Source: Diphasiastrum complanatum
Lineage: Eukaryota; Streptophyta; Lycopodiopsida; Lycopodiales; Lycopodiaceae
NCBI GenBank assembly: GCA_029204225.1
Contig: CM055097.1
Coordinates: forward strand, 34,226,804-34,290,803
Direction: 5' to 3'
DNA length: 64,000 nucleotides
This document shows, piece by piece, positions 39,101 through 48,040 of the stretch (the stretch's first letter is position 1; each line of letters begins with the position of its first letter). The notes beneath the pieces are model-generated. The model did not search any database, had not been told where the DNA came from, and was given only the letters and a program-made list of their open reading frames with translations. The translations under genes and the position numbers were made by a program.

Positions 39101-42100
39101 TCCAAATGGAATTAATGTCTAATAACCTAAAGCAGGAAAATTCACCAGAAGGTGAAATCTTTAGGAAACTTAGGCAAGAGTTTAACGATGTTTTTCCTGA
39201 GCAGCTCCCTGAGGGTCTTCCCCCCTCTAGGGGTGTTGACCATGGTTTTAAATTGATTTCTGGTAGTTCTCCTATATCATCGTATCCATATAGGATGAGT
39301 ACTACTGAAGAGGATGAGGTTTATAGGCAACTGCAAAATTACCTTAAGATGGGCCATGTAAGGCCTAGTAAATCTCCTTGGGGGGCACCTGTGCTCCTTG
39401 TTGATAAAAAAGACGGAGGTACTCGTCTTTGTGTGGACTTTAAAAAGTTGAATAAGTTAACGATTAAAAACCGTTATCCTTTGCTGCGAATGGATGAGCT
39501 GGTTGATCGATTGCATGGTGAAAAGTACTTCACCAAAATTGATTTGAGATTTGGGTATCATCAGATTCGCATAAAGACTGAGGATGTTGAAAAAACCGGG
39601 TCTAGAACTAGGTACGACCATTATGAGTTTCTGGTTCTACCATTTGGCTTGACAAATGCTCCAGCGACTTTCCAGCAGATGATGAACGATCTTCTTCGTC
39701 CATATGTGGGAAAGTTCGTGATAGTGTAATTAGATGGTATTCTCATCTATAGTAAGACCTTGGAGGAGCATGAGGAGCATCTCAGGACTGTCTTAAAGTT
39801 ACTTAGACAGGAGAAGCTTTTTGCCAAGGAGTCCAAATGTGTATTTTTCCAGAAGAGGTTATTATACCTTGGTCACGATATTTTGGACGATGGGTTGGAA
39901 AATTGACCAAATAAAGTCCGACATGTACGTGAATGGCCTATCTCTAAAACCATTCGTGAGGTTAAGTCCTTTTTGGGCTTTACGGGGTTTTTTTCATAGA
40001 TTTATCTTGCGCTATGCATTAATTGCATTGGCCTTGACAAATGTCCTCAAAGGGGCTAAGAGAGTTAGCCGACACAGTAAGTTCAGTCCTCTAGTTACTT
40101 GGACTGAAGAGTTGAATCAGAGTTTTGAGAATCTCAAATACTGTGTGACTACAACACCTATTCTTCCCATAGTGGATCCTAACAAGCCGTATGTGCTTGA
40201 GACGGATGCCAGTGACTATGCTATAGGTGCAGTCCTATATCAGGATGGTAGGCCGGTTGCTTTTGAAAGCAAGAAGTTAGATCCTGCTCAAAGGTGGTAT
40301 TCCACCTATGACAAGGAGCTTTTGGCTGTGATTCATGCCCTGAAAGTTTGGAGACATTATTTGTATGACTCCCAGTATGATTTCTCGTCAGGACAAGATA
40401 CAAAGAGACTATTCCATTAGGAATGGGTTACTTTTCGAAAATGGAAAGGTTTGTGTGCCAAAAAATGATGACATTAGGGGCCCCAAATCCTGCGTGAATG
40501 TCATGACAGCCCGTGCGCAGGGCACCTTGGCTCACAAAGGACGCTTGACTTAGTAAAAAGGAATTTTTATTGGCCAAAATTAAAAAGTCAAGTGGAGGCA
40601 TATGTTTGCAAGTGTGCACAATGCCAAGTTAATAAAGCTGAAAGACTTAAGCCAGCTGGTTTACTTATGCCCTTCCCGAAAGAAAGTGGGAAAGTATTTC
40701 CATGGACTTTGTGGTTGGGCTACCATGGACGGGGAAGCAAAATGATGCCATTTGGGTAATAGTTGACAGGTTAACTAAAATGGCGCAATTCATACCAACC
40801 AACCAAACTATCAAAGCTTCTGAACTTGCTCAGCGGTCTTTGAGAAATTAGAGACCAAATTAAGTATGGGGTCATCAGATCATCTTGAATCGGATGGTTA
40901 GACAGAGAGGACGAACCAGTCTATGGAAGATATGCTTCGGGCATATGTTTCCAGAAGACAGTCGGATTGGGAAAGGACCTTCCAATGATTGAGTTTGCGT
41001 ATAACAACGCAAAGCACTCAGCGATGGGTTTTAGTCCATTTTCTCTGATGTATGGTTTCCAGCCTAGGGCTCCCATTTCAGTGGGCCTCAAAGGCCTAAA
41101 GGTTAAAGCAACAGTAGATTTCCTGCATGATATGCAAGAAATGTTGCTTGTGGCTCGAGATAACGTAAAAACGGCTTAGGATAGAGCCTTGTTTTACGCC
41201 AATCAAAAGCGACAACCTAGGGTCTATGAGGAGGGTGCTTGGGTATATCTTAGAATCCCAAAAGACTCTAAGGTATTAAAGACTAGAAATGTCCTAAGTT
41301 ATCACCTCGTTATGCAGGGCCATTTCGAATAGTAAGGAAACTCCATCGGAATGGCTATCAGCTGGAGCTGCCTCAAGGTGTTAAGGTTCATCCAGTTTTT
41401 CACATTAGTTGTTTAAAGGAACGACTTGGTGGAAAGGAAGAGAGCCTGAGAGAGAGAGCTTCAATGTTACATTAGAATAATATTGGTGTTTTTCATAAAA
41501 TGGGCCTTTTCTCAGAGAAAGAGAGACTCTTTGTGATTGGACCACACCTAAGTTGCATCGGAACACCGTTCTGGAGGTATAAGCTTTTGCCATGCGTGGA
41601 GATTATTTTGAGGCAACTAAAACTCTAGAAACATTTGTACCATTGGAGCCATTGACAAATTATAGAAGGTAACTATAGATTTTGACACTTCGCTCGTTTG
41701 TAAAAATATACATATGAGGGCTAAAATTAGTTTTCACAAAATTTTTGGAAAGAAAGTAGCTATCAATTTGCTCATACCATGCTCGTGGTGCAAGCTTAAG
41801 GCCATAAAGTGCTTTTCAGCTTGCACACTTTTCCTTCTGGTCCTTGGTGATGACGCCTTGAGGTTGACGATCGGCACATTCCAATGAAGGTACCATGGAG
41901 CTAAAGATGTAATAGGTTTAAAGCATAGATGCCCAGAAACGCGTTTCTGAAACCGCGTTTCTGAGAAACGCATTTTTAAACCCAGAATCGTTAAATTTTT
42001 TTTTTTCGGGAAAAATAGCTTATGGCTGAAATTCTTTTAGGGGATCAATGGTCAAACCAGCGTTTTGCCTCTCAGACGTGCAGTAGATGGGGCACAAACA

Positions 42101-42991
42101 GATCTTATTTAAGCTATTTGGTTGTCATTTGCTCTGGTTTTCAATGAATGCCTAGGGGGTACCGCCCCCGAGAAACAGGGGGTCCGGGGGGCGGTAACCC
42201 AACATGGATTAATGCACCTGAACTGGACCATCCTGCATCCGAAACAGTCGGCAAACTACACAATAATTATGCTCTTAATTAGAGCTTTCATTTGATACCC
42301 ATATTGCCCAAAAAAAACCAAAAAAAAAACACGTTCCTGGAATTTTTTTTAAATTCTCAGAAACGCGATTCTGAAATGCGTTTCAGAAACGCTGGGCATC
42401 TATGGTTTAAAGGTAATTCAAGTACCCTTTCTATCAGATCATCATGTTATGGTGAGCAGTTTGGAATAACTTTAAATGAGCCTATCATGCAGGGTCCTGT
42501 AAAGAGTGCATAAGTAAGGAGCTAATATCCATACTCATTTGATTTTCATGACTATGTTCAGGGTGCGACGCAATTTTCCTGGATTACGAAGAAAAAATTT
42601 GCCTTGGACTAAACTAGAAGAGGAGGTTTTGAAGGTATATGATTCTTGAAATTTATGACCGCATATTTTTCAGTCCCAGTTCTTTGCTTGTCCATTTTGA
42701 ATATTGTTGTAGACGTTCAATTTGGCTTTTGCGCTGGTATTTTGCTCGCCAGAGTTTTTAAATGATAGATAGACTTGCCAATTTTGCCACTTGAAATAAG
42801 ACAATAATAAGATACTAACGTTTATTTTTCAGGAAGGAATCAGGCGATATTCCAAAGGAAATGGCTCATGGGGTTTCCAATGGGCTCGCATTCTGGAGTA
42901 CGGCTATGGAAAGTTCCATGAGTCTCGTACGAGCATTGATTTGAAAGATAAATGGAGAAATCTTGCAAAAACTTTCTCATGGGAAGCTTAG
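16442..42991 (+). CDS. PHD finger and TRF-like Myb domain protein (seven exons, 706 aa)
   Basis: Model: join of 16442-16586, 17496-17683, 18789-18935, 20707-20832, 21107-22389, 42562-42634 and 42833-42991 (2121 nt). Every intron is GT...AG and all phases agree (1, 0, 0, 0, 2, 0). The order is an N-terminal helical region, a PHD finger and a C-terminal Myb domain ending [20 protein letters not shown] is the signature of TRF-like telomere-repeat-binding Myb domains. The protein is probably nuclear: a PHD finger reads histone tails and this Myb type binds telomeric-type or promoter DNA. Both roles come from family knowledge; the actual target is unknown. The start ATG at 16442 has an in-frame stop two codons upstream (16436). 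An alternative ATG is at 16511. Exon 1 is the least certain. Codon use and splice sites look intact, so the gene is probably functional. Confidence 0.8.
16923..16984. repeat. (GA)n microsatellite in intron 1
   Basis: About 62 bp of uninterrupted GA between exons 1 and 2. Confidence 0.95.
21107..22389 (+). CDS. exon 5 of the PHD-Myb gene (PHD finger)
   Basis: A 1283-bp exon. The PHD finger lies at about 21760-21906 with Cys4-His-Cys3 spacing: CHTC, LLYCHGC, VHLNC and WYCPIC. A long acidic, Ser-rich segment precedes it and a Lys/Ala-rich helix ([10 protein letters not shown]) follows. The exon starts after GTGCAG at 21106 in phase 0 and ends CTCGCAAGAG before GTGAGA at 22390 in phase 2. The second half is low-complexity and rich in Ser, Pro and Asp. 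Confidence 0.9.
22488..22562. repeat. 75-bp direct repeat, left copy, flanking LINE 1
   Basis: TCTAAGACCTGGACATAAC through CCACATGAG. It is nearly identical to 26999-27073; one G/A difference was seen. It probably marks the LINE 1 insertion site. Confidence 0.88.
22852..26523 (-). pseudogene. LINE 1 ORF2: endonuclease, reverse transcriptase, zinc knuckle
   Basis: Read leftwards: the endonuclease starts [14 protein letters not shown] (near 26480), with [10 protein letters not shown] (near 26050) and the catalytic-type SVVDYLM (near 25780). RT runs about 25644-24211, with [39 protein letters not shown] and YADDVVL (near 24345). A C-terminal region from 24198 holds ICQLC...EEHFIFRC (near 23350-23390), an RVT-type zinc finger, and an Asp-rich tail. 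Frame changes occur near 26330, 25690, 24500, 24200 and 23900, so no full-length protein can be made. The breaks are few, which suggests a moderately young insertion. Confidence 0.85.
26524..26998 (-). pseudogene. LINE 1 ORF1, 5'-truncated
   Basis: The ORF reads [10 protein letters not shown], then [42 protein letters not shown] and [13 protein letters not shown], and stops at 26533. This is the RRM-like RNA-binding part of L1-type ORF1 proteins, which coat the element RNA. It lacks the N-terminal coiled coil because the element is truncated at 26998. Confidence 0.68.
26999..27073. repeat. 75-bp direct repeat, right copy, flanking LINE 1
   Basis: A copy of 22488-22562. It lies between the 5' end of LINE 1 and the GA-rich 3' tail of LINE 2. 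Confidence 0.88.
27074..28012 (-). mobile_element. LINE 2, 5'-truncated copy of the LINE 1 family
   Basis: It shares with LINE 1 the (GA)n-linked 3' end (to 27144), TTTTATTAATGTCTTTTCCATG, and coding motifs [19 protein letters not shown] and [18 protein letters not shown] on the minus strand (27677-27930). It breaks off at about 28012 at the LTR of copia D, leaving only the ORF2 C-terminus. Confidence 0.8.
28013..28996 (+). repeat. 5' LTR of copia D
   Basis: It ends CTTTCCAACA immediately before the primer site. It has a (CT)n run at 28455-28482 and TATAAAT near 28397. It is related to 13211-14237 (+), 12715-13010 (-) and 54045-55084 (-). The U3 part differs from those copies. Confidence 0.83.
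28997..29009 (+). other. primer-binding site of copia D
   Basis: TGGTATCAGAGCC directly follows the LTR end. Confidence 0.88.
29148..32205 (+). pseudogene. copia D gag-pol remnant
   Basis: Gag starts at the ATG at 29148 ([17 protein letters not shown]), stops at 29394 and resumes in other frames. Zinc knuckle [14 protein letters not shown] near 29862. Protease remnant [10 protein letters not shown] near 29936, followed directly by the pre-integrase end [15 protein letters not shown], so part of protease and pre-integrase is deleted. Integrase shows [22 protein letters not shown] and [11 protein letters not shown]. After the [18 protein letters not shown] and LKVFGC resume near 31260. RT then gives [34 protein letters not shown] and [11 protein letters not shown] near 32100, and ends before the YVDD motif. 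Confidence 0.85.
30513..31244. mobile_element. hAT-like MITE, copy 1 (palindrome type GAATCGCGATTC)
   Basis: 732 bp with terminal inverted repeats CATAGTTGCAGCGA. It is flanked by 8-bp duplications ATTCAGAA (30505-30512) and ATTCAGGA (31245-31252, one mismatch). Removing it rejoins the copia D pol frame. Both subterminal regions hold repeats of the 12-bp palindrome GAATCGCGATTC (30533-30544 and 31176-31187) and variants. The interior has a GC-rich block (30741-30835) and no transposase ORF. An 8-bp duplication fits the hAT superfamily; the assignment is inference. Confidence 0.85.
32206..32607 (-). repeat. 3' LTR of copia E
   Basis: 402 bp with perfect terminal inverted ends TGTTAGAAT / ATTCTAACA. 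On the minus strand it follows the polypurine tract AAGGGGGAG. Confidence 0.88.
32602..36265 (-). pseudogene. copia E gag (C-terminal), protease, integrase, RT and RNase H
   Basis: Read leftwards: gag end ([17 protein letters not shown]), knuckle [14 protein letters not shown] near 35940, protease [12 protein letters not shown] near 35770, pre-integrase [24 protein letters not shown], integrase [16 protein letters not shown] and [10 protein letters not shown], linker [14 protein letters not shown], then RT with [29 protein letters not shown] and intact YVDD near 33560. RNase H follows with [11 protein letters not shown] near 32970. Breaks: a frameshift near 34400; Trp-to-TAG nonsense near 34062 and 33066; a further TGA near 33030. 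The reading frame crosses the polypurine tract, and its stop is the TAG inside the LTR's first six bases, TGTTAG. Confidence 0.9.
36271..36542 (-). pseudogene. unassigned coiled-coil-like scrap, possibly a gag fragment
   Basis: The minus strand reads [20 protein letters not shown] then, after a frame change, [17 protein letters not shown] and SWADVLELS. Heptad-like Leu spacing suggests a coiled coil, as in some gypsy gag N-termini. It lies between the truncated copia E and the LTR of gypsy F and belongs clearly to neither. Confidence 0.3.
36543..36974 (+). repeat. 5' LTR of gypsy F
   Basis: 432 bp from TGTTAGGGACCC to TTTGTAACA, with inverted ends TGTTA/TAACA, followed by TA and the primer site. 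Confidence 0.78.
36977..36989 (+). other. primer-binding site of gypsy F
   Basis: TGGTATCAGAGCC, two bases after the LTR end. Confidence 0.82.
37955..41672 (+). pseudogene. gypsy F gag-pol remnant
   Basis: Gag starts at the ATG at 37955 ([15 protein letters not shown]), stops at 38146 and continues in other frames with [13 protein letters not shown] near 38290. Zinc knuckle [14 protein letters not shown] near 38410; the gag stretch before it is deleted. Protease [16 protein letters not shown] near 38640. [55 protein letters not shown] and [13 protein letters not shown]. The catalytic YLDD is replaced by V-stop-LDG near 39725. RNase [20 protein letters not shown] near 40200. Integrase H2C2 zinc region [20 protein letters not shown] near 40610, then [18 protein letters not shown] near 40990 and [18 protein letters not shown] near 41360. 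No intact chromodomain is seen. Confidence 0.88.
41719..41915 (-). pseudogene. copia reverse transcriptase scrap
   Basis: The minus strand reads [16 protein letters not shown], a stop, then [21 protein letters not shown], the segment just before the copia YVDD motif. No flanking element structure remains. The second MITE inserted just to its right. Confidence 0.72.
41924..42404. mobile_element. hAT-like MITE, copy 2 (palindrome type GAAACGCGTTTC)
   Basis: 481 bp with terminal inverted repeats CATAGATGCCCAG and perfect 8-bp duplications GTTTAAAG (41916-41923 and 42405-42412). In inverted orientation the interior matches copy 1, for example GGGTATCA..ATGAAAGCTCT, TGTGTAGTTTGCCGAC and CAGAGCAAATGACAACC. 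The subterminal palindrome is GAAACGCGTTTC (41936-41947). A hybrid, GAAACGCGATTC, lies at 42360-42371. A G-rich block lies at 42150-42200. There is no ORF of transposase size. Confidence 0.88.
42562..42991 (+). CDS. exons 6-7 of the PHD-Myb gene (TRF-type Myb domain)
   Basis: Exon 6 (42562-42634) encodes [16 protein letters not shown]; exon 7 (42833-42991) encodes [23 protein letters not shown] and [12 protein letters not shown], then stops at TAG (42989-42991). The Trp spacing (W in PWT, W in QWARIL, W in DKWRNL) is that of a Myb/SANT repeat, and the third helix carries the TRF-type DLKDKWRN signature. The bases after TAG (GTATTTG) could act as a donor for an intron in the 3' UTR with acceptor ATGGCAG at 43093. 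Confidence 0.88.
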
Positions 42992-44899
42992 GTATTTGTG
43001 CTTATTGTAATGGGTAATTGTTTTATGGCATCTCAGGAGATTCTACTGTAGTTTTAAACTGTCAGTGGGAATTGATTCCTTCATATATGGCAGGTATACG
43101 CTGAAGGATTCTCAGGCTCACTTTTAGCTTGGAGGTCCCTCAATCATATCCACACTGGTGTTAAGGCTAAGACCCGATGATGCTGACATTTCAATTCAGG
43201 AGGTAGGCAGACTGCTTTCTTCAAATTCTGCTCATGAAACAGCTTGTGTAGGAATTTTGAGGTTCCAGTTTAGGTTCTCTGTAGTTGTGGCTGAGTCCAG
43301 TCTTGTAGCTTTCTTAACTTGGTCCTCTGATATAGGTTGGAGTCGTGTTTTTGAAGAAATCTCTTTGCGGCTTTGATTGGGCCATATCAAATTCTTCTAT
43401 GAGTTTGGATGCATGGGGTTGTTGAAGGAAGAGAATCAACCTCCTACAATGTTTATATTTTCCACTTTCCACCTTGGGATGTAATCCTTGGCTTAAAGTT
43501 TCTTCTGCACTGGTTGAAAGTTGAAATCATGAAATGCAACACTACTGTTACAGCGTTCAAAATATAAAGTAAGAAGCTTTTCTTGTTTACTTCAAATGTA
43601 AATGCTTGTGTTGTTTTCTTCCATATCATATATTCACAGATTGTGAAACAGGGCCGTTCTAGATCTGTTCTGTATGCATTTTTGTATGGAACGTGATAAA
43701 ATCTCTGACATTCAGTAGAAAACATGCAGAATCCAGATGAATGTCAGATTCTGGAATTCTAGAATCTGGCTATCGTTCAAGAGTAAGCAATGAGCATTGT
43801 GTATGCTATGAACCATTACTCTGAAGTGTTCTTATAAGTTTGAGACCAGCTACAGTAGAAAGTCAGGTTGTGCTCCACACTCCAGAGAGTACAGGGTCTG
43901 AGCAAACATCACAAATCTGTAAATTACAACCACTTTCTGGATTATGAGTTCCTCATGCATAATGCAAGGCCATCTCCATTCTCAATCAAATAGTGGGAGG
44001 AGACTTTGTAAGGGGTAGCTGTAATCTACAAATCTACAATCTTTAGATTTGTCTAAAATTTATAGGACTTCCCCCTAAAGATCCTTGATTGATGTTACTT
44101 TTAAGTTTTGATCTGTGTAGTGCACCTTCTGAGGTTATTCAAACATCTTCTGATTCTTGAACCAGTGCAGATCTTGCACGTGAATGTACAGAATGTGGCA
44201 TGAATGTACTCAATGTTTTCAACAACTTTACTGGAATTAAAAGGCTGAATTGTGAGTTTGAATTTCACATCCAAATGCTAATTTGTGAAATCTTGTTCTT
44301 TTGCGAAATGTGAGATGCATACTTAAGTATGTAGTAGACATAGCAGCATGCATGAGTGTGAAATACTGCAATTATGCAAGTTTGAAGAAATTTCACATCA
44401 CAGCCACTAGCAGTGTAGTTAACATTCTTTTGCATGCTAAACATACTTTATTCTTCTTCTTCGAAAGCAAAAGAGACAAAGTACTTGGGTCCCAAATCAT
44501 GTAAACAAAAGCCAAAATTAGAAGTTTGCTTACATAAGTGGCATTCTATGCAAGTCATAGTCACTTTTTTTTCATTATTATTTATTTATTATCAACTAAA
44601 GCATATATTTATGAGTCATCAACTCTCTTGCTATCAACTTATGTTGTTGTATTACATAGCCAAAGTGATTTAACAAGATTAAAAAGATTAATGCTATCAA
44701 AACAGTCAATTGGAAATAATGAAGACATGTATAGGAACATAACTTGCTAATAAATAGTATATAAATGCCAATATGATAATTGAGTCAACAAAGTTTTAGT
44801 AAGGATGCTTTAAATCATGCAAATCAATAGAATAAAAAATTAATGGAATTAGTAGTATCTACAAATTCTTTAGTGGTAGTTTAATGGAATATTTAATAA

Positions 44900-44960
<61 letters not shown>

Positions 44961-47900
44961 CTACTGCATGCATATTTATCCATAGTATACTTCCGTAAGC
45001 AATAAACTATAGGATCCTTAAGAAACCATGTTGGCTTTTGCTTCACCTTGTTATTTTAAACCTCTTCTACCTTGCGCGTTCTAAGGGGCTTGTTCGAAAT
45101 TTGTGAAGACTTGCTTAACAAGTTTACTTTACACGGTGGTGATGATACACTTGTCCAGGGTTGTAATCTAACGGTGTGGAATGTTGCTAGCTTAGTGCTC
45201 TAAGAGTACCTCAGTAAACTATAAGGGGATTGGAACACCTTTGTTCCATCCTTCTTCCTGAAGTCTCTTGCTTTCTCCTCCCTTTGGTCTCCCTACTGCG
45301 ACTGGCTACAACTACGTTTTGATGTGGCGGGGATGTAGTAGTGCTTATGGAAGGATAACACACTCTTGCCATTGCTCTTACAACAGATACAAGTATTTTT
45401 GTGATTATTTGATAGCAAACTACTGCTGTTTTCTCCGGTTTTTGCTTCATGATGAACAGATTTACTTGCCTTTGCAAGGTTGAATGATTGGCTAATTATA
45501 AGATATGCTTCTTGCACAAAACTATAAAACCTTTGTTGGTCGCTGGTGGGCCAGCACTAAATGTGATTTAATGAGGAAGCTCTTTCATGAACTATTGATG
45601 AATCGTTGTTGGTCTAACGCATTTTAAACCATAATACATACGTTTTCTATTTTATAGCTCATTGCTGATGGATTTGCTAGAAATCCGTCTCATTGTACAC
45701 TTTATGTTCAATAAGAGTGTAATGATGGTGCACTTGCGATAGGGAAGATGGCTGCCCTACTGTAAAAATGATAATTGTAAGAAACAATGAAAAAACAGGA
45801 TTGAAGTATGCTCAATAACCCCGTAAGGCATGCTCTCTTTGAGACAGTTTATTACTTTATGTGACGAAGGAGTTTATTGTAAGGGAATCTACGCTTAATG
45901 TCTTTTATAAGGAATAGAGTACTTGAAAGATGGGAGATTGAGATGCATGTATACAAGAAGTATACTACTAATGGGATAAAAGGTAGTTTGATTCAAAAGT
46001 AGAATTTATGACTCTTCTTTCAAAGAAGACGGTTCCAACAAAATACTTGCTGTTTAAGAAGTGCTCTGGTGGCAGGTAACAGTTGAGGATCCTAAAACTT
46101 GTTTCGATTTATGGTAGCTTGTACGGTAAGACTTTATACAGCTTTGTTTTTACCTATTATGCTATACAATAAAAGGTTTCAAAGGGTTAGGTCTTGTTAA
46201 GAGGAACTATGTGAACTCTTTTTACTCTCTCCCAAAAACTCTTGTAATTTTTTGCTATTGTACCTACAAGTTACTTGTTCCATGTCTCCTAATGAGACTA
46301 ATTCATCAAAGCTTTTCCATATACTATCATATTCCTCATGCTACTATTTTCATGTTGAGTTTTTCAAGAATAAAAATTATATACTTGTAGATTCAACTTT
46401 TAAGTCAATTGTGCATCTTAATAAAAGATAGTCACATCTCCTTATTTGATAACAAGAATAAATGCATCATACCATCCACCTTTCTTCTCATCGTACATTC
46501 ATCTTCAATATGAATGGTTTTTCTTCTCTTATGCATAAATTGAAGTTGAGCGCTCACTCAAATATATCGATGATTTGTGAATTATATTTTCATCATCTCT
46601 TTTTCTTTCATGTTTTTTCAAGAAAGATGAGCCCTTTTTAAAGAATTCTCAATTCTTAACCACTTGCTTGGTTTTTCAAAAAATCAATTTTCATGTATAA
46701 GTTTAGATCCATTCGTCATTAATCAATTAGATCTCGACTAGAAAGATTCTAATTTCTCAAAGACATTATTAGAACTGTCAATGGATCCATCAATATTTCT
46801 CTCTTTGACTCACTCTATGCCTCGCCCCAACATTACTTGTTTGACATGTAAAAGACGATAACCGATAATTCTTCTCACTACATCTCTTGAGATTATAAAC
46901 ATGCCCTTCAAAAAGGCAATCCTCATTTTAGTTTGTAATGAAATCAAATAAATGATGTAGCATCTCTTTGTTGATAGGAATTTTATAGTGAAAATTGTTC
47001 CACATACTAAAACTTCTAGTAGTACTAAAACAACTAAAAAGACACGTTCGTTTCCAAAGTTGTATACTAGTGAGGAGGCAATAATTTTTTTGTTGAACTC
47101 ATCTAAAATTAACTTGTGATTAATAAGCTACGATGCTCAAACACTACTACATCAAATTTATGAAAATGTTCAAGAGCAATTGTATCAATTTCACTATTAT
47201 TGAACAAATAAATAGTTGAAAATGAGATGTTATCATACATGATTTATATTGGCAATAAATATGACTTACTCATCAAAGGAAAGGAGTTAGTGTTACCACT
47301 CTTCTCCATCAATCTTTTATTAACGATTTTTTCATACATTTGATATTTAGCAATACAATAATGTTGTAATTTTGTATAGCAAATGTTACAATTGTAGTCA
47401 TTATACTATTGTACCAAAGAGTAGTTGAAGAACAGAGGTCATCAGAGATGTCTAACAATGAAACAACTATCCCAATGCATAGACGATTGCACACACAATC
47501 TTAATTGTGGTTGCATACTACTAGACCACTTTAGTTTTACTTACTGTGACTTAAACTCTTATTTCTTGGGAATAGGCATCAAAATCATAAGATCTAGCAA
47601 GTTGATCACATAAGAAGTAATCAATGATAAGCATCAATTAAAAATGTGTGACCTAAGTGATGACCTAAAAACCAAAAGGACTACTCAATCAATCAATTAT
47701 TATTATTTTGAAAAAAAATTCATACCAAAACTATCTCATTCTTTCTATTACCTCTTCAAGCACACACATGACATTAGGTCACTCCCAAGGACATGTTTAT
47801 ATTATTGGTGTTTTGCATTGCATATTTTTCCTAATAGTTGCACCACTTTATGAACTTACTTAAAAAGGCATTTTGCTTTTTTGAAGACTAAAAAAAAAGC

Positions 47901-48040
47901 CAAGTTGTATTAGAAAAAAGAGATTGGCAATGATGAAGGACCCATTCTCATTTTTTTTGATACCAATAAGTCATTTTTGGCAATAGTAGATGCTTGTTGT
48001 ATTGATTTTGTAGTTAGGATGTGTGAGAAATTGGCAAATA
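42992..48040. other. gene 3' flank and 5 kb of AT-rich DNA without recognised genes
   Basis: The first few hundred bases may be 3' UTR. Beyond that no ORF shows recognisable motifs; the longest are about 60-90 codons. Apart from a (CT)n microsatellite I see nothing I can name. Confidence 0.45.
44903..44956. repeat. (CT)n microsatellite
   Basis: About 54 bp of uninterrupted CT. Confidence 0.95.

Larger units (their letters stand above)
36543..41700 (+). mobile_element. Ty3/gypsy retrotransposon F, lacking a visible 3' LTR
   Basis: 5' LTR (36543-36974), primer-binding site (36977), a leader of nearly 1 kb, then gag, protease, RT, RNase H and integrase in gypsy order (RT before integrase). Coding traces end about 41672. 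No second copy of the LTR is seen before the copia scrap at 41719, so the 3' end is lost. Multiple stops and a destroyed RT active site mark it as dead. Confidence 0.86.
22390..42561 (+). other. 20,172-bp intron between the PHD and Myb exons
   Basis: Donor AG|GTGAGA at 22390 and acceptor TTCAG at 42561. Joining the flanks gives Lys-Arg followed by [16 protein letters not shown], with the Arg codon split 2+1. Nearly all of the intron is transposon sequence: two LINEs, copia D, copia E, gypsy F, a copia scrap and two MITEs. The non-transposon remainder is short, at 22390-22490 and 42413-42561. Confidence 0.82.
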
